Assembly (NCBI GenBank): GCA_025057195.1
Contig: JANWWX010000029.1
Location: 1 to 10,022, forward strand
DNA: 10,022 nt
From: Leptospiraceae bacterium
Lineage (GTDB): Bacteria > Spirochaetota > Leptospiria > Turneriellales > Turneriellaceae
Direction: 5' to 3'
Below the pieces are notes generated by a model. The model did no database searches. It worked only from the letters and a program-made list of their open reading frames with translations, and had not been told where the DNA came from. Positions 1 to 7,303 of the stretch are shown in pieces. Every line of letters starts with the position of its first letter. Within the stretch, counting starts at the first letter, position 1. A program made the translations under genes and the position numbers.

Positions 1-276
1 ACTTTTTACTTCGAGCAACACGCGATGGAAGACAGAGCGCTTTTCTTCAGATTCTCCCGACTTGACGAGTTGCTCGGAGAATTTTTTTAGTTCCAGGACT
101 TCCCCCGGTTCAAACTGCCAGCGCAGGATCTTGCCCTTCGCCTCTGCAAAGACATCTATTGCGGGTTTTTTTTCCCGCGCTGTTGGGCGTATTGTCGGCC
201 GTACCTGGGCCACTAAAGCAGTCCCCCAAAGCAGGCAGAGCGCGGGTACAAAACGGGATAGCAGCCCGCAGTCCAT
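1..276 (-). CDS. Hypothetical exported protein, N-terminal part (runs off left edge)
   Basis: The minus strand is open from an ATG at 276-274 to the window edge, giving 92 residues and no stop. The N-terminus looks like a signal peptide: a short start with one Arg, a hydrophobic core at about residues 9-22 and an Ala-x-Ala-like cleavage region ending near Ala23-Gln24. A basic linker follows (Arg-Pro-Thr-Ile-Arg-Pro), then a segment reading WQFEPGEVLELKKFSEQLVK with alternating hydrophobic residues, as in beta-rich periplasmic or outer-membrane-associated proteins. I do not recognise the family. No clear Shine-Dalgarno sequence precedes the ATG. The gene diverges from mlaE across 185 bp. An 18-bp perfect hairpin lies inside it at 161-178. 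The signal peptide and open frame make it probably real; function is unknown. Confidence 0.6.
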   Translation of the reverse strand, partial: MDCGLLSRFVPALCLLWGTALVAQVRPTIRPTAREKKPAIDVFAEAKGKILRWQFEPGEVLELKKFSEQLVKSGESEEKRSVFHRVLLEVKS

Positions 277-461
277 GGTTTTAATATCGACCAAAAGCTA
301 AAATATGATAATTTGTGAGCACCGCCCAAATTCCGTATTCCGGGTTTCCCTAAGCTCTTTACGCGAAAAGCGCGGTCTTAACTATTACCCATGTGGCACG
401 CTGGGCAAGGAATGCCAAATCCCCGTAAAACAGTGCCGAGCAGCGACAAGTATTCCCACTG
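277..461. promoter_or_regulatory. Divergent intergenic region upstream of mlaE and the exported protein
   Basis: This 185-bp gap separates two divergent genes and must hold the promoter for each if both are transcribed from here. It is AT-rich near 279-313, with TATGAT at 304-309 on the plus strand. The best plus-strand hexamer pair, TTGTGA at 313-318 and TATTCC at 336-341 with a 17-bp spacer, is a poor sigma70 match. I cannot name a specific promoter for either gene. No purine-rich ribosome binding site precedes mlaE, and short ORFs here have no recognisable content. Confidence 0.3.
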
Positions 462-1271
462 ATGCGAAAGCTAAAGCAAAGTCTGCTTTCTTTTTTTGAA
501 CGCTTGGGTGAGGCAATCCTGGCGTTGCTGGAGACGATTGGTGCCTTTTCGATTTTTGCCGGGCAGACGTTCCGCTATTGCTTTGTGCCACCGTTTGATT
601 TCCGCAACCTGCTTTACCAGATGAGCGAAATTGGCGTCAAATCGATCCCCGTCGGCGTGGTGAGCTCTTTTTTCGTCGGCATGGTCATGGCGTTGCAGCT
701 CGGCGGGCCGATGGAACAGCAGATCCAAGGAATTTCTGCGTTCATGGGGGGCGGTATTTCACTCGCCATGGTGCGCGAACTAGCCCCGGTTTTGACTTCG
801 GTGCTTTTGGCTGGCCGTGTCGGCTCATCCATTGCTGCCGAGGTCGGCACGATGAAGGTGACCGAGCAGATCGACGCGCTGGCGACGCTAGCCACCAACC
901 CTGTGCACTACCTTTCGGTACCGCGCTTTTTGGCCGCATTGTTCTGCATTCCGATGATCACGGTCATGGCGATTGTGGTCGGCATCCTCGGTGGGGCGCT
1001 GATTTCCAATATCAGCCTCGACATCCCCTATAACCTTTATTTTGAATCGGCACGCACGTTGGTGCGCACCAAGGACCTCGTCTCTGGGGTCAGCAAAACC
1101 TTTTTCTTCGGGGCAGAGATTGCACTGATTGCCTGCTTTTCTGGTTTTCGCGCGCGCGGTGGTGCTGAGGGGGTGGGGCAGGCGACCATCCAGGCGGTGG
1201 TGTTTTCTTTTATGATGATCATTGTTTCCGACTATTTTATCACCTACATTTTCCAGCTTTTTGGCCTGTGA
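462..1271 (+). CDS. mlaE: MlaE-family ABC transporter permease (phospholipid/retrograde lipid transport)
   Basis: This 269-residue protein matches the usual MlaE/YrbE/TGD1 permease length. Visible family features are a short amphipathic N-terminus, a Gly-rich segment FMGGGISLAMVRELAPVLTS at about 94-113, then LLAGRVGSSIAAEVGTM at 115-131 and the conserved EQIDAL at 135-140, the face that contacts the ATPase. Several hydrophobic membrane segments follow up to the C-terminus. In the Mla system, MlaE sits in the inner membrane as a dimer with MlaF and an MCE protein, moving phospholipid between the inner and outer membranes. Its TGA overlaps the mlaF ATG by one base, so the two are translationally coupled. 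The ATG at 462 is the first start after an in-frame stop at 426 and lacks an evident ribosome binding site. Family assignment is firm; transport direction and substrate are inferred. Confidence 0.93.
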   Translation: MRKLKQSLLSFFERLGEAILALLETIGAFSIFAGQTFRYCFVPPFDFRNLLYQMSEIGVKSIPVGVVSSFFVGMVMALQLGGPMEQQIQGISAFMGGGISLAMVRELAPVLTSVLLAGRVGSSIAAEVGTMKVTEQIDALATLATNPVHYLSVPRFLAALFCIPMITVMAIVVGILGGALISNISLDIPYNLYFESARTLVRTKDLVSGVSKTFFFGAEIALIACFSGFRARGGAEGVGQATIQAVVFSFMMIIVSDYFITYIFQLFGL

Positions 1272-2029
1272 TGGCAGAGGTGCATATCCGGCTTGAAAAT
1301 TTATGCAAGAGCTTTGGTGCCAAGCACGTGCTGCGCGGTGTCAATTTGGATATTTACCGTGGGGAGATTCTTTATATTATTGGCAAGAGTGGTTCGGGCA
1401 AGTCGGTCACGCTCAAAAATATCGCTGCGCTGATGCGCCCCGATTCAGGCCGTGTCCTCATCGACGGTTTGGACATCCATGCTTTGGCTGAGGCTGAGCT
1501 CAACCAATTGCGCCGCAAGATGGGGGTGCTTTTCCAGATGGCCGCCCTTTTTGATTCGATGTCGGTTTTTGAAAATGTCGCCTTTGCCCCACGCCGTTTT
1601 ACAAAAATGGGGGAAGATGAGCTGCGCGCGCTGGTGCAGCAAAAGCTGGAATTAGTCGGCCTGCGCAATGTCGAACACCTAAACCCGTCTGCGCTGTCGC
1701 AGGGCATGCAAAAGAGGGTGGGGCTTGCCCGGGCGATTGCACTCGATCCGGAAATCGTGCTTTACGATGAACCCACCACCGGTGTCGATCCGATCTTAGC
1801 TGCGGCGGTGGACGATCTCATCCGCACCCTCAACGCTAAAACTGGAGTGACCTCGATTGTGATCTCACACGACATCAACAGTGTTTTCCGCACAGCACAC
1901 CGCGTGGCGATGCTCTACGACGGCGTTTTCCGCTTGGTCGGCACACCCGCCGATTTTCGCAACTCGGACGACCCCGTGGTGCGCCAGTTTATCGATGGCT
2001 CTGCGCATGGGCCAATTCCAATTCTCTGA
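1271..2029 (+). CDS. mlaF: MlaF-family ABC transporter ATPase
   Basis: This 252-residue protein is a complete ABC nucleotide-binding domain. Walker A is GKSGSGKS at 38-45, the Q-loop Gln is at 89, and the signature is LSQGMQKRV at about 142-150 (LSGG varied to LSQG, as common in this subfamily). Walker B is IVLYDEPTTGVDP at 162-174 with Asp166-Glu167, and the switch His is His200. The GVDP after Walker B is typical of Mla/Ttg2A ATPases. It would drive lipid transport through the adjacent MlaE. ATG at 1271 shares its A with the mlaE TGA; a GTG one codon earlier (1268) is possible but adds only one residue. The C-terminus DPVVRQFIDG also fits MlaF, whose tail reaches the partner subunit. No mlaD, mlaC or mlaB follows; the next gene is a symporter after 2 nt. 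Confidence 0.94.
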   Translation: MAEVHIRLENLCKSFGAKHVLRGVNLDIYRGEILYIIGKSGSGKSVTLKNIAALMRPDSGRVLIDGLDIHALAEAELNQLRRKMGVLFQMAALFDSMSVFENVAFAPRRFTKMGEDELRALVQQKLELVGLRNVEHLNPSALSQGMQKRVGLARAIALDPEIVLYDEPTTGVDPILAAAVDDLIRTLNAKTGVTSIVISHDINSVFRTAHRVAMLYDGVFRLVGTPADFRNSDDPVVRQFIDGSAHGPIPIL

Positions 2030-2031
2030 GC

Positions 2032-3327
2032 ATGCTAAATTTCGCTTTAGTCCTGCTCTTTTTGGGATTGGGGACACTGCTCTGCCGCAAGGTGGCTTGG
2101 TTACGCCGCAGCCAGCTGCCCGGCTCGTTGGTCGTGGGGCTGATCGCGCTTGCTATTTTTAATAGCAGCAACACGGCGCGGCAATCCGATTTCTTTTTTT
2201 TTCTCAAAAGCCTGCCGGCAGAATTCATCGCACTGGTTTTTGCCTGCTTTTTCCTGCAGCAACCCTCGGGCCAGCGCGCCCAGCCAAGGCTTGAGGTTTT
2301 AGCCGAAACTGCACTGCTCTGGGTTTCGGTCATGGGCCAGGTCGTCTTGGGGCTTTTGGCAACGGTTTTAGTGATCCGACCCTTGTGGCATTTTCCGCTT
2401 GCTTTCAGCTCAGTACTGGAGGCTGGCTTCGCCGGTGGCCACGGCACTGCAGTGGCGATTGCGCCCTTCTTGGAACAAAATGGTTTGGCCGGGGCTTTGG
2501 AATATGCGTTGGCCAGTGCCACAGTGGGCTTAATTTTAGGGACTGCTGGCGGCATCTGGCTCATCCGGCTGCGCCACCGCCAAGCCGCAGAGCCATCCCC
2601 ACCTGAGCCGGTCAGCGCAGAATTGCAGGCGGTGCTGCTGCAGTTGGCGTTCATTGCAGCTGCCTATGCCACCGGGATTTTTTACCAGCATATTGCCGAG
2701 CGCGAACTCCTGCCGCGGCTCGATGCCCGCGATTTCAAACTGCCGCTTTTTGCCTACACGCTTTTGGGTGGTTTCACCGTGCGCCAAGTGCTGCACCTTT
2801 TGGGCTTAGAGGCATGGCTTTCGCCTGCAGTCATCTTGCTTTTGGCGGATTTTTTTCTTGAGGTTTTGATTTTCTCCGGAATGGCAGTGGTGGATGTGAG
2901 GTTGGTGGCAGCGGGAGCTTTACCTTTGCTTTCTCTTTTCACACTCGGTTTTTTATGGAACCTATTCTGCCATTTTTACCTCCGCCCCAAAATCTTTCCG
3001 CTTTATTATAGTTTTGAGCTCGGCCTCATCAACTTTGGCATGCTCAATGGGACTTCGGCCACCGGCTTAATGCTTTTAAAAATGGTCGATCCGGCATTCC
3101 GCACACCCGCCGTGCGGGTCTATGCGCAGAGCACCGCCATCATCCAGCCTTTCATTGCAGGCGGGATCTTGACTTTATCGACACCGTTTATTGTGACAGT
3201 GCTCCCTGCCTACGCATCGCTTTTGCTCTATGGTGGGCTTTTGCTGGCCTGGTTGGTTTTGGGGCTCTATTGTGGTAGAAAGTTGGCGGAGTTTAGCCAA
3301 AAACACGGCGGAAAAAGACATCGATGA
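2032..3327 (+). CDS. GltS-like sodium:glutamate symporter family (ESS) membrane protein
   Basis: This 431-residue, highly hydrophobic protein is close to the roughly 400-residue GltS family. It has the two inverted halves expected of ESS transporters: the re-entrant motif GFAGGHGTA at 132-140 in the first half and NGTSATGL at 339-346 in the second, followed by VDP and Thr-Pro at 352-359. About ten membrane segments are visible, with a charged Pro-rich linker at about 181-198. E. coli GltS imports glutamate with sodium; the substrate here is an inference and could be another anion. It starts 2 nt after mlaF and is probably co-transcribed with mlaEF, though I see no functional link. A T9 run at 2194-2202 encodes consecutive Phe codons. 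Its last 35 bp overlap the 3' end of rseP on the other strand. Confidence 0.85.
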   Translation: MLNFALVLLFLGLGTLLCRKVAWLRRSQLPGSLVVGLIALAIFNSSNTARQSDFFFFLKSLPAEFIALVFACFFLQQPSGQRAQPRLEVLAETALLWVSVMGQVVLGLLATVLVIRPLWHFPLAFSSVLEAGFAGGHGTAVAIAPFLEQNGLAGALEYALASATVGLILGTAGGIWLIRLRHRQAAEPSPPEPVSAELQAVLLQLAFIAAAYATGIFYQHIAERELLPRLDARDFKLPLFAYTLLGGFTVRQVLHLLGLEAWLSPAVILLLADFFLEVLIFSGMAVVDVRLVAAGALPLLSLFTLGFLWNLFCHFYLRPKIFPLYYSFELGLINFGMLNGTSATGLMLLKMVDPAFRTPAVRVYAQSTAIIQPFIAGGILTLSTPFIVTVLPAYASLLLYGGLLLAWLVLGLYCGRKLAEFSQKHGGKRHR

Positions 3328-4822
3328 TGTCGATGCTGATGACATAAAGGCCAATCGCCAGCAGAAACGCCATGCCGATGCGGGTGGCTGCCGCCTGCAC
3401 CTTGAACGAAATGGGCTTATAGAGTGCCTCAATCAAATAAAAGACAATGTGCCCACCGTCCAAAACTGGGATCGGCAAGAGGTTCATGACTCCTAAGATG
3501 ATCGTGATTTGCGCCAAAAGCAGGAAGTAAGTCTGCCAGCCGAGCTCGACGCTGCGTGCGGCCAGTGCGACCATTTTGACCGGCCCAGATACGCTCTTGC
3601 TGAAGGAAAGCTTGCCCTCGAGGATGCGCCATAGCCCCACCAAAGTCGATTTAGTGATGAAGACAGTTTCATCAACGCTCAGGAGCAAAATTTGTAAAAA
3701 AGAGAGCTTCTGCCCACTTTCACGCGGCCGCTCTGCAGGGCGGATGCCTATTTGGCGGCGGAAGCCGAGCTCTATCTCTGCGCTAATTTCAACTGGGCCG
3801 ATGCGGAGTTTCGGGTTTTGGCTTTTTTCCAAGGCGGCACGGAATTCGGCAAAACTACTATAACTTTGGCCGTTGATGAAAACATTTTGGAAATCCTGGC
3901 CTGCTCCTTCCTCGAAGATGAGCTCCGGCAACTCACTCCCCGTCTGCACATCGCGCAGCCGGCGCAACACCACGCGCGGCACTTTTTTGAGCGGGACTTG
4001 GAGCTCTACCTGCTTTTCACTTCCGGCTGCGCGGCGCAGGACAAGGAGCTCTGCTGTGTCGCGTGGCTTTTCATTGAGGATGCGGATCAGATCTTCGACG
4101 GCAAAAAGTTCGCTGCCGTTGGCGCGCAAAATCACATCGCCTTTTTTAAGCCCGCTGCCTTGAGGGCCATCCTCGGTCATCACCAATTGTGCCAACGGGC
4201 GCACCCCCACAAGCGTGCCAGGGGTGCCTGCCTCGCTTTTTGTGATCGGCAGGTGCAACGTTTCCGTCGTATTGCCGCGCGCTATTTCCACCCGTACCGT
4301 ATCTTCGCGGGCAAAGCCGACCTCATATAGGATACGCTCGAAAGAAGGCGTGGCACTGCCCTCAACAGCGACGATGCGATCGCCGCTACGCAATCCGGCC
4401 TTGTACGCTGCCGAGCGCGCATCGACACGCACCACGTTATCCATGGGTCGGTGGCCAGTCAAAAGCAGCAGGAAGACGACTAAAAACCCTAAAAGGATGG
4501 AAAAAAGCGGGCCGCCGGCAGCGAGGGCAATGCGCCGCCACGGGCCAACCGAAAAGAATTCCCCTTTGCGCGGTGGCCGGTTTTGCCGGCGCGGGTCGTC
4601 ACCATAAAACTGCACATAGCCACCCAACGGGATGGCCGTGATCTGGTAGATCGTGCCTTTGTGGCGGCGGAAAATCACACCGCGCCCATAGCCGATCGAA
4701 AAAATTTTGGGGCGCACCCCCACCAGCTTGCCGATCCAAAAATGGCCAAGCTCATGGAAAAAGATACATATCCCCAAAAGCAAGATCCCCGCAAGTATGG
4801 CCAACACAAGGTCAAAATACAA
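3293..4822 (-). CDS. rseP: RseP-type site-2 protease (M50 intramembrane zinc metalloprotease)
   Basis: With the TTG start at 4822-4820 the protein has 509 residues and HELGH at 23-27, near its position in E. coli RseP (about residue 22). An in-frame ATG at 4948 would add 42 residues, but that extension contains the promoter described at 4847-4876 and would overlap the divergent gene by 58 bp. HExxH supplies two zinc ligands; the Asp of the C-terminal motif NLLPIPVLDGG (about 447-457) is the third. Between them lie two PDZ domains (about 123-193 and 205-278) and a further PDZ-like stretch (about 283-358). The protein is about 60 residues longer than E. coli RseP (450). In the family, RseP cleaves single-span membrane proteins such as RseA and leftover signal peptides. 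It is convergent with the GltS-like gene. Confidence 0.92.
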   Translation of the reverse strand: MYFDLVLAILAGILLLGICIFFHELGHFWIGKLVGVRPKIFSIGYGRGVIFRRHKGTIYQITAIPLGGYVQFYGDDPRRQNRPPRKGEFFSVGPWRRIALAAGGPLFSILLGFLVVFLLLLTGHRPMDNVVRVDARSAAYKAGLRSGDRIVAVEGSATPSFERILYEVGFAREDTVRVEIARGNTTETLHLPITKSEAGTPGTLVGVRPLAQLVMTEDGPQGSGLKKGDVILRANGSELFAVEDLIRILNEKPRDTAELLVLRRAAGSEKQVELQVPLKKVPRVVLRRLRDVQTGSELPELIFEEGAGQDFQNVFINGQSYSSFAEFRAALEKSQNPKLRIGPVEISAEIELGFRRQIGIRPAERPRESGQKLSFLQILLLSVDETVFITKSTLVGLWRILEGKLSFSKSVSGPVKMVALAARSVELGWQTYFLLLAQITIILGVMNLLPIPVLDGGHIVFYLIEALYKPISFKVQAAATRIGMAFLLAIGLYVISIDIIDVFFRRVFG

Positions 4823-4846
4823 TCGTGCAGAGATTGTGGCAATAAG

Positions 4847-4876
4847 ATTATTTTGCTTTTCGGGTTGAACTGTCAG
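4847..4876 (-). promoter_or_regulatory. Predicted sigma70-like promoter for rseP
   Basis: Read on the minus strand, CTGACA (4876-4871) and AATAAT (4852-4847) are separated by 18 bp; each matches the consensus TTGACA/TATAAT at five of six bases. Transcription would begin near 4840, giving a leader of about 20 nt before the TTG at 4822. The site lies inside the longer ATG-initiated reading of rseP, which argues against that start. It is a by-eye match only. Confidence 0.45.
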
Positions 4877-4882
4877 AAACCC

Positions 4883-4897
4883 TTGCCACAGTGGCAA
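4883..4897. repeat. Perfect inverted repeat at the start of the divergent membrane-protein gene
   Basis: TTGCCA, a 3-bp spacer (CAG) and TGGCAA form a perfect inverted repeat that overlaps the GTG start codon at 4891 and lies just upstream of the predicted rseP promoter. Its size and position would suit an operator for the divergent pair, or a small hairpin masking the GTG start. A related GCCACTGTGG string occurs about 40 bp downstream. The function is inferred; short palindromes also occur by chance. Confidence 0.3.
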
Positions 4898-6330
4898 AAA
4901 AGGTTTTCTACCGCCGCCGTTACCGACTGCCACTGTGGGGTCAGCCATACGTGGTCTGGTTGGTCCTTTTTGCGATTTTCCTTTTGGTGGTATTGTTTAG
5001 CTCAGTAGAAAAAGTCCAGACCGATTCGCCCCCTGTCTTGCCGGCCAAAACTAATGGTTTCATCGAGGGACTTTTTTATGAACTGCGCGAGGCGGGAAAT
5101 TCCCCGACCGAGGTCGTGCAACGCTATGCGGGCAAACTCAAAAAACGGCATGGCTACACCGTCAGAGAGGCAAAATTGGCCAACTGCCGCACCGTCCACT
5201 TAGAGCGGGGCAGCAATCCACCCTGGCTGGTCGCAGCTGAATTGGCTAAAACAGGTGGCAACGAGGCTGTTTTTTCTGTACTTACCTTCTTAGATGTCGT
5301 GGCAGCGGAAAAGCCACAACTTGCCATTGCGGCAGAACTGATCTTAGCACACAAGCCATGCGATCCTAACACCGCGCTCGCCGTTTTGAGCAAAAATAAG
5401 CAGTTCAGCATCTTTGTGGCTTCAGACCGTGGTGCGTTGATGCCAAATCCCGTGGGGCAGCTTTATAATCTCAAGCTGCGGCGTTACTTTCCTGATGCTT
5501 TTTTTTCCCCCGAACGCACGCTGTGGACTAACATGCTGGCGCTGGTGACCGACAAAAACCAGCCAGTTTTTAGCATCGCAGCACCGCAAACGAGGAAAAC
5601 TCCGGGAGAGGCCTTTGCGGCCAATCCGCTCCTCAGCCATCCGGCGCTGGACGATGCCAATGCGCTCGAACTTTCCCGTAGGGTGGCGCTCTATCTTGGT
5701 GAGAACACGCAGCTTTATCGGGGAGGATTTTTTGCCGCAGTTTTTTTGCTCTGGCTTTTGGCCATCATCCCACTTTTCAACGCGCTGGCGGTGTTCCGCG
5801 AAAGCATCGATTTGCCCTCGGCGCTGATTTCAGGCGTGCTATTTTCGCTTGCCTTTGTGAGCTATCTTGCGCTCTTGCGCGCAGCGCTGCCGCACCTCAA
5901 CAGCAATTTTTTTGCCAGCGCAGTGGCGGCCCTGCTCATCCCCGGTGTGTTTTACCCTTTGCGCGTGCTGCAGAATACGATGCTGCGCGCGGAGCTCAAC
6001 CGTTGTGGCATGCACATCCTGGTGCAATCGGCGTTGACGCTTGGGCTTTTTGTTGCCCCCGCCGCAGCCGCACTCAGCCTGTGGCAGTTAGCGTTGGCCT
6101 CAGGCTATAACCGAGCCGCGCTATGGTCCAAACTATTGCGGTTGTTCTTTATTTTCCTGCCGCTATTCTTGCTACTTTCGGCGGCGACACGGCCAATGGG
6201 CAATTATGCCAATTTCCTTTTGGCCTGGCTGCCATCTTTTAATGTTGCTGAGCTGCCACAATTGGTGCTCTTCTGCATTACCGGCGGCAACCTGACCGCA
6301 CTGCTTTTTGTCCCCCGTGAAAAAATCTGA
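4891..6330 (+). CDS. Uncharacterised seven-TM membrane protein with large extracytoplasmic domain
   Basis: This 479-residue protein has an Arg/Lys-rich cytoplasmic start (residues 3-12), one membrane segment at about 21-39, a soluble domain at about 40-278 that should be extracytoplasmic by the positive-inside rule, and about six hydrophobic segments from 280 to 475. I do not recognise the family. The plan of one TM, a soluble domain and a TM bundle resembles M28-peptidase-like membrane proteins and eukaryotic GAA1. Residues 110-145 (PWLVAAELAKTGGNE, then VAAEKP) loosely follow the M28 core, but the HxD metal-ligand position reads Glu-Leu-Ala, so it would be non-catalytic if related. The start is GTG with no clear ribosome binding site. 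It diverges from rseP and overlaps the next gene by 14 nt. A T8C5 run lies at 5499-5511. Confidence 0.82.
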   Translation: MAKKVFYRRRYRLPLWGQPYVVWLVLFAIFLLVVLFSSVEKVQTDSPPVLPAKTNGFIEGLFYELREAGNSPTEVVQRYAGKLKKRHGYTVREAKLANCRTVHLERGSNPPWLVAAELAKTGGNEAVFSVLTFLDVVAAEKPQLAIAAELILAHKPCDPNTALAVLSKNKQFSIFVASDRGALMPNPVGQLYNLKLRRYFPDAFFSPERTLWTNMLALVTDKNQPVFSIAAPQTRKTPGEAFAANPLLSHPALDDANALELSRRVALYLGENTQLYRGGFFAAVFLLWLLAIIPLFNALAVFRESIDLPSALISGVLFSLAFVSYLALLRAALPHLNSNFFASAVAALLIPGVFYPLRVLQNTMLRAELNRCGMHILVQSALTLGLFVAPAAAALSLWQLALASGYNRAALWSKLLRLFFIFLPLFLLLSAATRPMGNYANFLLAWLPSFNVAELPQLVLFCITGGNLTALLFVPREKI

Positions 6331-7303
6331 GCGCAGCCGGCGTGTCGCGCTCGTTGGTTGTGGGCGGATTGCATTCCTCTTGGAGCGCGACCCGTTGCGC
6401 TACAAGCCGTGCACGCACCTGGGTGCGCTGCGCCTAATCCGCCAAAACGACCCAGGCATCCAGGTGGTAGGGTTTGCTGACCCGTACCTGGAGCGCGCGC
6501 AGGCAGCAAAAAAATTTTATGGTGACCCTAACGCACTGGCCACAACTAATTTTATGGAACTTTTGGACACCCAGCCCGACGTGGTGGCCATCGCCGCACC
6601 GACTGATGCCCATTTTGCCCTCACCGCACAAGCGCTGCGTGCCGGCGTGCCGCGGATTGTTTTGGAAAAACCAGTGGTTTCTTCTTTGGAAGAGGTGGAA
6701 AGGCTACAGCAGCTGGTGCGCAATGGCAACTCGCTCATCCTTCCCAACTACGAACGGCGCTACCTTCCCAAATACCAGCGCCTCAAAAAGCTGATCCAAC
6801 ACAATGGTCCTACTTGCTACCGCGGTTTTTTTGCAGCCGGCGGCAAAGACCTTTATCCCAATAAAAAAAACGAGGGGGTACTGCTCCACGATACCACCCA
6901 CCTTGTCGATTTGGTGCAGTTCCTTTTCGGAAAAATCCGTACGAGTAAGATTTTGGCAGCAAAAAACCGCCACTTGCTTTGGCTCGAGCACACCGACGGC
7001 AGTGCCGGCACTATCGAAACCGTGCTCAACCTCCGTGTTTTCCACCTCGAGCTTGAAATCCGGCTCAAAAATAGGCGTCTGGTCGTGGGCAATGGTTTTA
7101 TCGAGGAGGCGAAAATTGTTGCAAGCAGGCACTATCAGGGGCTTCGGGGTTATGGCATTCCTGTGCGTAAACACGACACGCCACCAGCTTTAAACCAAAA
7201 TCCTTTTATTAGGCTCTACCGCACCGCTCTTTATGGCCGCCCTGACAACCGCCACTTCTACCAGGCGCTCGACAATGTGGCGTTGCTTTTGGTGCGGGCT
7301 TAA
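6317..7303 (+). CDS. Gfo/Idh/MocA-family NAD(P)-dependent oxidoreductase
   Basis: This protein has 328 residues from GTG at 6317; TTG at 6308 would add three. The N-terminus is a Rossmann fold with VALVGCGRIA at about 10-19 (GxGxxA type), acidic Asp55 after the second strand (VVGFADPY), and the hallmark EKP at 117-119, whose Lys is catalytic in the family. A second-domain motif HDTTHLVDL at 191-199 sits where these enzymes carry their substrate-binding Asp/His. The family oxidises or reduces sugars and related polyols using a nicotinamide cofactor; substrate cannot be read from sequence. The gene overlaps the upstream membrane-protein gene by 14 nt, so the two are probably translated together. 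It ends 4 bp inside the convergent gcvPA. An A8 run at 6863-6870 encodes Lys-Lys-Asn. Confidence 0.88.
   Translation: MKKSERSRRVALVGCGRIAFLLERDPLRYKPCTHLGALRLIRQNDPGIQVVGFADPYLERAQAAKKFYGDPNALATTNFMELLDTQPDVVAIAAPTDAHFALTAQALRAGVPRIVLEKPVVSSLEEVERLQQLVRNGNSLILPNYERRYLPKYQRLKKLIQHNGPTCYRGFFAAGGKDLYPNKKNEGVLLHDTTHLVDLVQFLFGKIRTSKILAAKNRHLLWLEHTDGSAGTIETVLNLRVFHLELEIRLKNRRLVVGNGFIEEAKIVASRHYQGLRGYGIPVRKHDTPPALNQNPFIRLYRTALYGRPDNRHFYQALDNVALLLVRA

Noticed and set aside
305..499. 64-residue plus-strand ORF before mlaE
   Set aside because: It lacks a domain or ribosome binding site and overlaps the mlaE start out of frame.
1989..2654. 221-residue minus-strand ORF
   Set aside because: It is antisense to the symporter, is rich in Lys, Ser and Ala without structure, and has no recognisable motif.
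3752..4330. 192-residue plus-strand ORF
   Set aside because: It is antisense to rseP across its PDZ domains, has no membrane or domain signature and is explained by codon bias on the real strand.
6704..7174. 156-residue minus-strand ORF
   Set aside because: It is antisense to the second domain of the Gfo/Idh/MocA oxidoreductase, whose motifs are intact.
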